Below are positions 37,436-46,405 of a stretch of 64,000 nt of DNA, one piece after another (position 1 is the stretch's first letter; every line of letters starts with the position of its first letter). The stretch is from the NCBI GenBank assembly GCA_949283255.1, contig CASDRS010000003.1:62001-126000 (forward strand), in the 5' to 3' direction. The notes beneath the pieces were generated by a model, which did no database searches, was not told the DNA's origin, and saw only the letters and a program-made list of their open reading frames with translations. This stretch comes from an uncultured bacterium (GTDB lineage Bacteria; Cyanobacteriota; Vampirovibrionia; Gastranaerophilales; Gastranaerophilaceae). The translations under genes were made by a program, and so were the position numbers.

Positions 37436-38320
37436 ATGTTTGATAAATTCCGCAATTCTTTATTCAAAATTTTTTTAGAACTTTGCATTTTTGATAAAAA
37501 CAAGAGAGCTAAATTGAAGGCTCAACATGCAAAAAAATTCTTGAGAAAATACATCGATTACGTCATAACAGTAAAAAATATACCTCAAAAAGAATATAGC
37601 GGAAATAATATTATTTGGCAATATTGGCATCAAGGAAAAGAAAATGCTCCTGAGCTTATTCAAAAATGCTTTGAGAGTGTTAAACATCAAATGCCTGAGT
37701 ATGAGCAGATTATTTTATCATTTGATACAATAAAAAATTATGTTGATTTACCTCAAAGATACTACTCCTTGGTAGAACAGGGCAAAATGCCTATTGCTCA
37801 TTTTAGCGACATTTTAAGAACGTATTTGCTTGCTGATCCTCGATGGGGAGGAACTTGGGTTGATTCAACTATTTATTTAACAGGAAAAATTCCTGATGAT
37901 ATTATGAACTCAAAGTTTTGTGTACTACAGAAAAATCCGCAAACAGATAATCAAGAAAATAAAATGTCTTGCTTTTTTATTCACTCCAGACCTGACTCGG
38001 CAAATATAAATGCTTTAAAAAACTTCCTTGATAAATATTGGGCAGAAAATGATTTTGTAATAAATTATTTTTTCTATGAACATGCATCAACAATGTTATC
38101 CGACTTAACCCCTGAATTGAAACAAGAATGGGATTCTATGCCATATTATGATGCAGAAATTAGCGGGAATTTGCAAAAAGAAATGTTTAAAGAATTTTCC
38201 GAGGCTACCTGGAATAAATTGATATCTCAAACCAGTATCCACAAACTTTCTTACAAAAAATTTCCTGAACAAATATTAAAGAACAGTTATTATAACTATA
38301 TTATTAATAAGGAGATATAA
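37436..38320 (+). CDS. capsular polysaccharide synthesis protein (GT32-like)
   Basis: 294 residues. IIWQYWHQGKENAPEL and AHFSDILRTYLLADPRWGGT followed by WVDSTIYLT are the signature of the Caps_synth (Pfam) family, related to GT32 with a D-x-D-like site. A basic N-terminus may associate with membrane. Begins 2 nt after the GT8 gene; part of the same operon. Confidence 0.88.
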   Translation: MFDKFRNSLFKIFLELCIFDKNKRAKLKAQHAKKFLRKYIDYVITVKNIPQKEYSGNNIIWQYWHQGKENAPELIQKCFESVKHQMPEYEQIILSFDTIKNYVDLPQRYYSLVEQGKMPIAHFSDILRTYLLADPRWGGTWVDSTIYLTGKIPDDIMNSKFCVLQKNPQTDNQENKMSCFFIHSRPDSANINALKNFLDKYWAENDFVINYFFYEHASTMLSDLTPELKQEWDSMPYYDAEISGNLQKEMFKEFSEATWNKLISQTSIHKLSYKKFPEQILKNSYYNYIINKEI

Positions 38321-38322
38321 CT

Positions 38323-39081
38323 ATGCTATCAGTAGTAATTCCAACTTTACAGAAAAATGTAACAGTATTTTTCAAGTTATTAGACAACTTATCAAATGAT
38401 AAAAGTGTAAGCGAAATTATTGTTATTGATAATTCTTTGAAAGGTTTGGATTATAATTCTCCAAAACTAAGAGTAATCATTCCTAAAGAAAATTTATATG
38501 TTAATCCAAGCTGGAATCTTGGAGTTAAAGAAGCTAAATCCGAAATCATCGGACTTTTAAATGATGACATATCTATTCCAGAAAATTTTTGCTCGGATAT
38601 TATTGCAAAGATGGATAAAACAATGGGTATTATAGGTATGAACTCCGGAGATTATATTGAAACTAAAGATATTATTGGAGAACCACCACAAAAAACCGAC
38701 CTTTTTTTAGAAAAAACAAAATATATGGATCTCTTTTTTGGAGTTGCGTTATTTTGTTACAAAGAAACTTATCCTAAAATACCGGATGAAATAAAAATAG
38801 TATATGGTGATGTATGGTTATATTATCAATATAAAAAACAAAAAAAAGATAACTATAGAATTTGCGGACAAAAAATATATCACCTTGGAAGCCTTTCTTC
38901 AAGTAGCATAAATTTCAATCCTATATGCAAAAAAGATGCCTATTTATACAAAAAGCTTATGGTAAAATGGTATAATAGATTATTTTCTTATGAAGAAACT
39001 TGGAAAGGTTACAAACTAAGGCTCTGCGGTCTTACATTTTTCATTCCTAAAAAAAATGCAAAAGGGTATATCAATGAATAA
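38323..39081 (+). CDS. family 2 glycosyltransferase, short
   Basis: 252 residues. N-terminal SVVIPTLQKNVTVFFKLL, IIVIDNSLKG, VNPSWNLGVKEAKSEIIGLL and NDDIS (metal site) show a GT2 fold. The C-terminal part with GDVWLYYQYKKQKKDN could hold the catalytic base. AAGGAG precedes the ATG, 2 nt after the Caps_synth gene. It ends the cluster and is convergent with engB at a 1-nt gap, with no terminator seen. Confidence 0.85.
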   Translation: MLSVVIPTLQKNVTVFFKLLDNLSNDKSVSEIIVIDNSLKGLDYNSPKLRVIIPKENLYVNPSWNLGVKEAKSEIIGLLNDDISIPENFCSDIIAKMDKTMGIIGMNSGDYIETKDIIGEPPQKTDLFLEKTKYMDLFFGVALFCYKETYPKIPDEIKIVYGDVWLYYQYKKQKKDNYRICGQKIYHLGSLSSSSINFNPICKKDAYLYKKLMVKWYNRLFSYEETWKGYKLRLCGLTFFIPKKNAKGYINE

Positions 39082-39082
39082 A

Positions 39083-39661
39083 CTATGCTTCTTTATTTAA
39101 AAATATTTCCAAAACTTTTTCATTATACCTATTATCTATTGCACTGAAAGGTAAAACTATACCGCCAAATTCTTTTTCTACATATTTTAAAACATTCAAA
39201 ACTTTGTTCTTAGGAACATAGTCCATCTTGGTTACTACAGTAAAAATAGGTAAATTATAAGCCAAAACCCATTCTCTCATCTGGTAATCATTTTTTTGAA
39301 TCTCATGCCTGCCATCTATTAACTGCACAAGTGAGGCAATCTCTTCTCTTTTTAAAAGATATTCTTCCAAATATCTTTGCCACTTATTTTGCGCTTCTTT
39401 AGAAACCTTTGCATATCCATACCCCGGAAGATCCGCTATCATAAATTGATTAGAAAAATCAAAAAAGTTTATTAACCTTGTTTTCCCCGGAGTATTAGAT
39501 GTTTTTGCAAGCTTTTTGTGATTTGCAAGCCCGTTTATAAAAGAAGACTTGCCAACATTAGATCTTCCCAAAAGCGGATACTCAGGTAACCCAAAGTTTG
39601 GACACTGACTTAACTTTTCGGCGCTAATTATAAATTTGGCGTTCAAAAACTTCTTATTCAT
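39083..39661 (-). CDS. engB: ribosome-biogenesis GTPase EngB (YihA/YsxC)
   Basis: 192 residues, circularly normal TRAFAC GTPase needed for large-subunit assembly. G1 GRSNVGKSS (32-40), G3 DLPGYGYAKV (77-86), G4 TKMD, and the G2 loop with NTPGKT are visible. The start overlaps the stop of the small upstream gene by 4 nt, so it is co-transcribed with the unknown 86-residue gene and probably with the TPR gene before that. Confidence 0.95.
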   Translation of the reverse strand: MNKKFLNAKFIISAEKLSQCPNFGLPEYPLLGRSNVGKSSFINGLANHKKLAKTSNTPGKTRLINFFDFSNQFMIADLPGYGYAKVSKEAQNKWQRYLEEYLLKREEIASLVQLIDGRHEIQKNDYQMREWVLAYNLPIFTVVTKMDYVPKNKVLNVLKYVEKEFGGIVLPFSAIDNRYNEKVLEIFLNKEA

Positions 39662-39918
39662 TTTGTTACCAATGCTTTTTCTTGACTTTCCTTTATTCGC
39701 TTCTTATACAAAACTGTTTGAAAAAGATTATACATTTTGTCACTATTAACAACAGTAATTTGCGTTTTGTTTTTCATAAAATCTATATTCACTGCAGGCT
39801 TTTTCTCAAACAAATTCTCTCCGCTAATATTCACAATTTGGAATAAGCCCTCTTTCAAAATACTCAAGGGCTCTCTCCAGAATATTTCAAATGATTTGCG
39901 TATATCAAATTTTGCCAT
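39658..39918 (-). CDS. small protein of unknown function, co-operonic with engB
   Basis: 86 residues, basic, no signal peptide. It starts MAKFDIRKSFEIFW and contains a predicted beta-rich middle (NIDFMKNKTQITVVNS). I do not recognise it. It overlaps engB by 4 nt and follows the TPR gene by 9 nt, both features of a real gene translated by coupling. Confidence 0.6.
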   Translation of the reverse strand: MAKFDIRKSFEIFWREPLSILKEGLFQIVNISGENLFEKKPAVNIDFMKNKTQITVVNSDKMYNLFQTVLYKKRIKESQEKALVTK

Positions 39919-39927
39919 TATATGACA

Positions 39928-41742
39928 CTAGACTTTCTGTTTATATTTGTTAATTAATGATATGATATAATCCCTGTCTGGGGCATTTGGATTCAATGAC
40001 AAGTATTCAGTATAATACTTGATTGCACCCTGATAGTTCAATTCTCTTTCAAATGACTGCGCTTTCAGTTTTGCTATCGCAGGGCTGTTGTGATAGAAAT
40101 CAATTGCTCTGTTACAATATTCTATTGCTGATGCATAGTTACCTTCTCTAAATTGTCTTTGTGCAATATCAAAGAACTCATTTGATTTTGTTTCGCACAT
40201 ATCGATATATGCAATACCGTTTTTCGCAATAACATTATCAGGATCTTGCATCAAAGCTTTCTTCAAAGCTGTACGTGCTGTTCTAAATTGTTTATTATGA
40301 ACTAAAATTTCAGCCAAATACAATTCATCTTGAACATTATCCGCAAAGTTTACGGCATTTTCAAATGTATAAACCGCATCATTTTCACGACCTAATGCCA
40401 AATAAGCTTCAGCCTTAATTACATTATCCATAACAGAATTACCTGCTGATTGAACAATATAATTCAAGCTGTCTTTTGTCATTGGCAATTGGTGAGTCAA
40501 CCTTGCAAGCTTAATCTTTGCCAAGTGGAAATCCAACCTGTTTGGAACTCTTTCGATTGCTTTATTAATATAGTCATAAGCGAGATAAAGTTCTTTATTG
40601 GTTGTCATATCACCATTATCGCCTCTATCTTTTGACATTTCATAATAAGTATTTGCCAAACCGATAATAGCATCATTACCGTAAACACTGTCATCAACCA
40701 ATTTTGAATAATAATCCAAAGCTTGTTGATATTTTCTTGTTTCTAAAGATAAATCCGCAACTCTCATAATTGCATCATTATATTTAGGATTGATTGCCAA
40801 AACAGTCTTTAACTGTTCCATCGCAAATTCAGCATCAGAACGTTTTTCATAAACATTCGCAAGGTTAATGTATGGACGGCTGTTTTCAGGTTTTACTGTA
40901 ATGGCTTTTTTAAATGAATTGATTGCAGCTGCCTGGTTACCTTGTACCAAATAACATTCACCCTGTAAAGTTAATGCAGGAGATGAATTTGGATTAATAT
41001 GAATTGCGTGGTTCAACCAAGTCAACGCCTTGTTGTAATCCTTTTGACGAACAGCAACTTGTGCCAAATGGTACATTGCTGTCGGGTTATGAGAATTGTA
41101 TTTTAATGATTTCATTAAATAATTTTCAGCTTCAGCAAGATTACCGTCAATAAGTTCCAAATTACCTAAATTATCATAAGCTGTCGCAAATTGAGGATTT
41201 ATTTTTAATGTAGTTTCGAATAAATCTTTTGCATCGGCCTTGTTACCTAACAACAAAGTTGCAACACCCATTGCGTTATAAGCTTGATAATAGTTGCTGT
41301 CAAGATTTACTGCTTTTACAAATTCTTTTATTGCATCATTAAGTAAATCTTCTGAACCTCTAATATATGTAACGTCAGAAGATGTTCTGCGTTTCATATA
41401 AACTAAACCCTGTGCGTAATGTAAAGGGGCATAATTCTGATGACTTGGCATTAACTTGTCAATTTCAGCCTGTGCCGGAGCAAGTTTTTGTTGTTGTGCC
41501 ATCCAGATTATTCTTAATGTTTTTGCTTCCAAATCATTAGGGGCAGAATTTAATACTGCTTTTAGAGCTGCATCAGCTTCTTTATAATTATTATATTCTA
41601 TCATTTTGTCGATAGATTGATATTTCTTATATACAGAAACACCTTTCGCTACTTTTGCTTGAAATTCTTGAGAATAAGCTGATGAAACACTTAGGATACT
41701 TGCACAAATAAATGATGCTACGAGCAGTTTTTTATAATTCAT
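39928..41742 (-). CDS. exported TPR-repeat protein
   Basis: 604 residues. A signal peptide (NYKKLLVASFICASILSVSSAYS) is followed by tandem tetratricopeptide repeats over most of the length; clear units are YYQAYNAMGVATLLLGNKAD and FATAYDNLGNLELIDGNLAE. No lipobox. Such periplasmic TPR solenoids are scaffolds for envelope assembly. AAGGGAAG 8 nt upstream fits the ATG. Heads a leftward operon with the 86-residue gene and engB. It is one of four secreted TPR proteins in the window. Confidence 0.88.
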   Translation of the reverse strand: MNYKKLLVASFICASILSVSSAYSQEFQAKVAKGVSVYKKYQSIDKMIEYNNYKEADAALKAVLNSAPNDLEAKTLRIIWMAQQQKLAPAQAEIDKLMPSHQNYAPLHYAQGLVYMKRRTSSDVTYIRGSEDLLNDAIKEFVKAVNLDSNYYQAYNAMGVATLLLGNKADAKDLFETTLKINPQFATAYDNLGNLELIDGNLAEAENYLMKSLKYNSHNPTAMYHLAQVAVRQKDYNKALTWLNHAIHINPNSSPALTLQGECYLVQGNQAAAINSFKKAITVKPENSRPYINLANVYEKRSDAEFAMEQLKTVLAINPKYNDAIMRVADLSLETRKYQQALDYYSKLVDDSVYGNDAIIGLANTYYEMSKDRGDNGDMTTNKELYLAYDYINKAIERVPNRLDFHLAKIKLARLTHQLPMTKDSLNYIVQSAGNSVMDNVIKAEAYLALGRENDAVYTFENAVNFADNVQDELYLAEILVHNKQFRTARTALKKALMQDPDNVIAKNGIAYIDMCETKSNEFFDIAQRQFREGNYASAIEYCNRAIDFYHNSPAIAKLKAQSFERELNYQGAIKYYTEYLSLNPNAPDRDYIISLINKYKQKV

Positions 41743-41820
41743 GGTTTTTCTTCCCTTTACTATTACAAACCTTTTGAGTATATTGTATAATAGTTATCGT
41801 AAAAAAGCAATAAGGCAAAC

Positions 41821-42732
41821 ATGGGATTAAACGAGAGCTCTAAAAATACGTTGGAAAGTTTCAAATCTTATATACTTGTTGAACGAAATTTTTCAAAACA
41901 TACCGCAAAGGCTTACTGCACCGATATTCTAGACTTTTTATTGTGGCTTGGAGATACTCCGTGTGAAGAGGTTTCTTTTTCTAAAGTTAGGGAATATTTA
42001 CATTTTATCCAAAAATTTCAGTACAAAAAAACGACTATTGCAAGAAAGATTGCATCCTTAAGAACCTTTTATAAGTACCTTTTTAAGGAAAAAAAGATTG
42101 ACTCAAACCCTGCTATGAACCTAAATTCACCCAAACGGATGAAAACTTTGCCAAAATTCCTCACAACGTATGAGGTCGAACAAATTTTGAATAATACTAA
42201 AATAGATACTCCGGCAGGTTATAGAAACAAAGCTATTTTAGAACTTCTTTGGGCTACAGGAATGAGAATTTCTGAGTTGAGCGGATTGAATTTTGAGGAT
42301 TTGAATTTAGACGAAAATGAAATCAGAGTATTCGGTAAAGGTGCAAAGGAAAGAATTGTACTTATATCAGACAGGGCTAAATCTTATTTGCAAAGATATA
42401 TTGAAACAGCGCGTCCGCTTGTCGCTAAAGGGTATGAAGTTACCTGCAACGAGACTGATCCTGTTTTTATTAATAATACAGGCTATAGACTCCAGCCAAA
42501 AACTGTCAGAAACGTTATCAATGATATTGTTGAAAAAATAGACCTGCCAAAACACGTTACTCCTCACGTTTTCAGACACAGTTTTGCGACACATCTTATA
42601 GAAAACGGAGCTGATTTAAGGGTTGTTCAGGAGCTTTTGGGACATGCCAGTATCTCTAATACCCAAATTTATACACATATTTCTTCTCAACACTTGAAAG
42701 AGGTTTATAACGAAACACATCCTAGAGCTTAG
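41821..42732 (+). CDS. tyrosine recombinase XerC/XerD
   Basis: 303 residues. N-terminal SAM-like domain with HTAKAYCTDILDFLLW, and a catalytic domain with the full set Arg149 (TGMRISEL), Lys173 (FGKGAKER), His249 and Arg252 (TPHVFRHSF), His275 (LLGHAS) and Tyr284 (QIYTH). The size and lack of insertions fit chromosome-dimer resolution at dif rather than an integron or phage integrase. No dif-like site was seen here. AAGG precedes the ATG. Whether C or D cannot be told without its partner. Confidence 0.94.
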   Translation: MGLNESSKNTLESFKSYILVERNFSKHTAKAYCTDILDFLLWLGDTPCEEVSFSKVREYLHFIQKFQYKKTTIARKIASLRTFYKYLFKEKKIDSNPAMNLNSPKRMKTLPKFLTTYEVEQILNNTKIDTPAGYRNKAILELLWATGMRISELSGLNFEDLNLDENEIRVFGKGAKERIVLISDRAKSYLQRYIETARPLVAKGYEVTCNETDPVFINNTGYRLQPKTVRNVINDIVEKIDLPKHVTPHVFRHSFATHLIENGADLRVVQELLGHASISNTQIYTHISSQHLKEVYNETHPRA

Positions 42733-42748
42733 GATGTGTGTTGAATCT
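42715..42748 (+). terminator. terminator at the 3' end of xerC/D
   Basis: ACACATCCTA / TAGGATGTGT stem with a 5-nt loop spans the stop codon. The T-rich stretch starts slightly late, so it may be weak. Confidence 0.55.
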
Positions 42749-42750
42749 TT

Positions 42751-42927
42751 TTATTTTTTAAATAAATCTTTTACTGTAAACTTTTTCGCTTTTTCACTAT
42801 GAAATTCCAACAACTTCCTTATGATAGGATTTGTTTGATTTGAAAACTTTTCTTTTTTTGTTTCCGTCTCTTGCTCGGTTTTTATGCCGTCAATTACGGT
42901 TAAATTTCTCTCGTCTTTGTTATCCAT
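42751..42927 (-). CDS. 58-residue microprotein, unknown
   Basis: A short open frame, hydrophilic and basic towards the end (KAKKFTVKDLFKK). It starts MDNKDERNLTVIDGIKTEQE. No membrane span or motif I know. The ATG has a TATAAT ending exactly 6 nt upstream, the same leaderless arrangement as lepA and others, and fills the gap between xerC/D and dnaB. AGAGG exists but is about 13 nt away. Confidence 0.55.
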   Translation of the reverse strand: MDNKDERNLTVIDGIKTEQETETKKEKFSNQTNPIIRKLLEFHSEKAKKFTVKDLFKK

Positions 42928-42933
42928 TATTTC

Positions 42934-42939
42934 ATTATA
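42934..42939 (-). promoter_or_regulatory. -10 box of the 58-residue gene, leaderless geometry
   Basis: TATAAT on the minus strand, 6 nt before the ATG. Confidence 0.5.
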
Positions 42940-43024
42940 CCTCTGTATATATAAAAAATCGGTTGTCTTTTTTATTGCCTTTTTAATATATAAATATTAT
43001 ATAATGTTACATTTGTTTACAACG

Positions 43025-44407
43025 CTAGAAAACATCTGTTTTGATAGGGTTTTTGAACTTCGTAATATTGCCTTGGAACAGAAGTTTAACCGTTCCGACA
43101 GGGCCGTTTCTGTGTTTTGCAATTATGATTTCAGATTCACCTTTAGAAGCAGCTTTTGCAAGTTCATCTTCTTCACCGTCTTCGGCTTTGCGGTAATATT
43201 CGTCTCTATATATAAACATTACGATATCGGCATCCTGTTCTATTGAACCTGATTCTCTCAAATCTGAAAGCATTGGACGTTTATCAGTTCTGCTTTCTAC
43301 CGCACGAGACAACTGAGATAGTGCTATAACAGGAACATCGAGTTCTTTTGCAAGTGTTTTCAAACCTCTTGATATCGTTGATACAGCTTGAAAACGATCT
43401 TCTTTGGCATTACTGCCTTCCATCAATTGTAAATAGTCGATTATTACAAGTCCCAAATCCTTTTCCTGCATTTTTAAACGTCTGCATTTTGCTCTGAGGT
43501 CAGTTAATGTACAACCTGATGTATCATCAATGAAGATTGGAGCTTGAGCAAACTGGTTCATTGCATCTGCCAATTTTTCCCAGTCTTTTGCCTGCATATT
43601 ACCTGTTTTTAACCTTTGAGTATCAACTTCGGCTACAGAACATAACATTCTCTGGACAAGCTGTTGCTTTGACATTTCAAGTGAGAATATCGCAACAGGA
43701 GTTTTTGCTTTAATTGCAACATTTTGCGCTATGTTTAGTACAAAGGCTGTTTTTCCCATCGCAGGACGTGCTGCCAATATTATCAAATCTGAACGCTGCA
43801 AGCCGTTTAATAATGTATCCAATTCGTAAAAATCAGTCGGAATACCTAACAACTCGTCTTTGTGCTCGTATCTGTATTCTATTTTCTCATAAGTTTCAAG
43901 AACCAAATCTTTCACAGGAGTCAAGTCTGTTGTAGCTTTTCTGGATGCGATATCAAAAATAAGCTTTTCTGCACTATCCAAAGATGCATCTATTGAGTTC
44001 ATATCATAACCGAAGGAAACAATCTCTGAACCTGCATTTATTAATGCTCTCTTGATTGCTTTTTCTTGAATGATTTTTGCATAATATTCAACGTTTGCGG
44101 TTGTTATTGCGTTGTAACTCAAATCGTTTACAAAAGATCTGCCTCCAACCGCATCAAGCTTTTGACTGTAATTTAAGACATCACATACTGTTATTAAATC
44201 TATTTTTTCATTTGCATTAAATAATTGAAGCATTGCCTCATATACATATCTGTGAGCAGGTTTATAAAAACTATCCGGCTTTAGTGTTTCTACGACTTTT
44301 GTCAAAACTCTCGGATTGACCAAAATCGCGCCCAGAACTGCTTCTTCTGCCTCTATATTTTGTGGCAATAAATGTGATAATTCCTTATTTTTTTCTTTTG
44401 CAGGCAT
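43025..44407 (-). CDS. dnaB: replicative DNA helicase
   Basis: Hexameric fork helicase, 460 residues from ATG 44407, which has AAGGAG 9 nt upstream; an in-frame ATG 12 codons earlier has none. N-terminal domain LLPQNIEAEEAVLGAIL, Walker A RPAMGKTAF, Walker B VIIDYLQLM, and DLRESGSIEQDADIV plus the arginine-finger region FRDEYY-type IYRDEYY are complete. No intein. It interacts with DnaG, encoded at 22977. Confidence 0.97.
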   Translation of the reverse strand: MPAKEKNKELSHLLPQNIEAEEAVLGAILVNPRVLTKVVETLKPDSFYKPAHRYVYEAMLQLFNANEKIDLITVCDVLNYSQKLDAVGGRSFVNDLSYNAITTANVEYYAKIIQEKAIKRALINAGSEIVSFGYDMNSIDASLDSAEKLIFDIASRKATTDLTPVKDLVLETYEKIEYRYEHKDELLGIPTDFYELDTLLNGLQRSDLIILAARPAMGKTAFVLNIAQNVAIKAKTPVAIFSLEMSKQQLVQRMLCSVAEVDTQRLKTGNMQAKDWEKLADAMNQFAQAPIFIDDTSGCTLTDLRAKCRRLKMQEKDLGLVIIDYLQLMEGSNAKEDRFQAVSTISRGLKTLAKELDVPVIALSQLSRAVESRTDKRPMLSDLRESGSIEQDADIVMFIYRDEYYRKAEDGEEDELAKAASKGESEIIIAKHRNGPVGTVKLLFQGNITKFKNPIKTDVF

Positions 44408-44505
44408 GCCCCAACTTCTCCTTTTTCCATGAACATGATACATGTTTAAAGTTTTTTTTCACTAATGAAGTATATTGGGGTTAATATATTTTAATGATAC
44501 ATTAC

Positions 44506-46164
44506 CTAAAATTCCGAAAAATCTGTACCATAAGAATCTATATCTATACCGCCATCGGTTTGAAATATATCATCTGTGGTGTTATTGAAGTCTAATTCGT
44601 GATTTGACGGGAACATATCATCCGTACTGTTATGGAAATCAAATCCGTTATCTGATGGGAATATATCACTAGCATCGTTTATTTTTATTCCCTCATCAGG
44701 TATCAAATCTTCTCCAAATGTGCTTTGTTTGTTTGGATTAAAACTATTATAATTATTTGCTGTCAAATCTCTCATTTGGCGTTCATATTCTGTTGATTTG
44801 CTTAACGTATCTTGGAATTCTGTTGTTTTTAAAGCGTTTTCGCCTGTATTTACTACTTCATCAAGAGCCTGCGCTTGAATAATTGCAGGAGTAACTTCAT
44901 CTTCTGCCACTCTATTTAGAGCTGTTTTCTTCATTAGAGCTGCTTTATAAGTGTCGTTTTTATTTACAATATTTCTAAACCTTTCAACAAGATCTTCTGC
45001 TTTTTTTATAGGTTCAGAATATTTATCCAAATTTAATATTGTAAAGTCGTGCATATCATGACCCGTCAAGATATTACGCTCATCAAAGCCCGCAAGATAA
45101 TGTTGATATTTTCTTGCTGTTTGTACAATATCTTGTTTACGAAGCTCTTTTAAGATGTTTATAACTTCTTCTGTATTACCTGAAACATCGAGAGCCTCTG
45201 CCTTGTTCAATAATTCTTCAAAATTACCGATTATTTCAGGAGTTTTGTTTATACCGTTTTTTCTTGCTTCTATTAGGGCAGGCAAGCCTTTTTTCATTGA
45301 TAATGCAAGTTTGTTGGTTCTTCTTTCAAATGTTTCTTTTAAATCGGTGATTTCTCTTATAATTTCTTCATTTTTTATTTGGGATACGTCAGGATTTGCT
45401 TTTTCAGCTTGCTGCTGCATTCTTTGAACAAATTCTTCTGACATTTTTTCCAGGTCTGCTGTACTTATTTCTTCACCGTTTTTTACGCGTTCAAAAAGTT
45501 GTAAAACTTCTTGTTTTCCGCCTTCATTTATTGTTGTTAAACCTTCTTTTATTTGTGATAATTTTGCTGTTGCTTGTTCCAAATCTTTGTAATAAGAACT
45601 CATTTCTGCACTATTCCAAGAATTTGGTTTTTCTTTTGGTGCTAAATTTTTATCTATTTGTTCACCATTTAATTTTGTTGGGGTGTGAAGCTCCTTATCA
45701 ACTTTTGCGTATATATCTTTTCCTTTTGCTATAGATGCATCTAACAATGTTTGAGTTGCTTGCTCGTCTACTTTTGGTTGTACATTATCTATAATTTTTT
45801 CGGTTTTCGGAATAACTTCCTCTGCTACAACATTTATCGCTTCATCTGCCTTTGGAAGAATTTCTTCAACTGCAAAATCAACAGCCTCATCTACATTTGA
45901 AGTAACTGTTTCTGTTACTGTATCTACAATATCATTAGCTTTTTCTCCAACTGTATCTGCAACTGTTTCAGCTTGTTCCCTCAAAGCTTCAGCTCCTTCT
46001 TGTGCAACTTTTTTCGCAGCCTTACTGTTAAAATGATGGTATAATCCAAGACTGCCTAACACTACTGCGGCTAAGGCTGTTGCACCTACCATTAAATTTG
46101 AGGCTTTTATTTTTTTCTGTATCTTTTGCTTCGACTGTTTTTTGAGGTTCCTTATTTGTTTCAC
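44506..46164 (-). CDS. acidic coiled-coil membrane protein, unknown, apparently frameshifted at its 5' end
   Basis: 552 residues as an open frame, starting at a poorly supported GTG. A basic stretch is followed by one transmembrane helix (about 24-42, LMVGATALAAVVLGSLGLY). Next come ~90 residues of 11-residue-like amphipathic repeats (ADTVGEKANDIVDTVTETV and so on), long helices, and a C-terminal tail with three acidic repeats of the type DDxFPSDxxFDF. The true N-terminus lies in another frame at 46225, separated by a run of seven A. No known family; perhaps a periplasm- or cytosol-spanning structural protein. Confidence 0.7.
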   Translation of the reverse strand: MKQIRNLKKQSKQKIQKKIKASNLMVGATALAAVVLGSLGLYHHFNSKAAKKVAQEGAEALREQAETVADTVGEKANDIVDTVTETVTSNVDEAVDFAVEEILPKADEAINVVAEEVIPKTEKIIDNVQPKVDEQATQTLLDASIAKGKDIYAKVDKELHTPTKLNGEQIDKNLAPKEKPNSWNSAEMSSYYKDLEQATAKLSQIKEGLTTINEGGKQEVLQLFERVKNGEEISTADLEKMSEEFVQRMQQQAEKANPDVSQIKNEEIIREITDLKETFERRTNKLALSMKKGLPALIEARKNGINKTPEIIGNFEELLNKAEALDVSGNTEEVINILKELRKQDIVQTARKYQHYLAGFDERNILTGHDMHDFTILNLDKYSEPIKKAEDLVERFRNIVNKNDTYKAALMKKTALNRVAEDEVTPAIIQAQALDEVVNTGENALKTTEFQDTLSKSTEYERQMRDLTANNYNSFNPNKQSTFGEDLIPDEGIKINDASDIFPSDNGFDFHNSTDDMFPSNHELDFNNTTDDIFQTDGGIDIDSYGTDFSEF

Positions 46165-46225
46165 CTTTGAAATTCGGGGTATTATAGCTTTTTAAACTAT
46201 ATTGAGATATTTTATCTATTGCCAT
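46028..46225 (-). pseudogene. out-of-frame N-terminus of the 552-residue protein
   Basis: ATG at 46225 has AAGGA 7 nt upstream, better than the main frame. It encodes MAIDKISQYSLKSYNTPNFK followed by Gly and a charged linker, then meets an A7 tract (46110-46116). One A fewer would run straight into KIKASNLMVGATAL of the large frame. Beyond the tract the residues are meaningless Ser/Arg-rich. Read as the real start, interrupted by an indel or bridged by slippage. Confidence 0.65.
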
Positions 46226-46393
46226 ACACAATCCTTCTTTGCTTCTACATATATATTATAAATATTTTTGGGTCATTTTTTGCTGTATTTTTTTTATTAT
46301 TTCGGTCGTGTAATTTATTATTTATACGGATATTATTGATTTTCAAGGCTTTTTAATATTTTTTAATAAATTTTTAAAATTACTTATTTTCGC

Positions 46394-46399
46394 TACAAT
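46394..46399 (+). promoter_or_regulatory. -10 box of pncC, leaderless geometry
   Basis: TACAAT ends 6 nt before the ATG; no Shine-Dalgarno. Confidence 0.5.
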
Positions 46400-46405
46400 A
46401 TAGAT

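Noticed and set aside
42884-43246. 120-residue plus-strand frame
   Set aside because: Overlaps the 3' end of dnaB and the 58-residue gene; hydrophobic Phe-rich translation is typical of antisense to AT-rich coding DNA.
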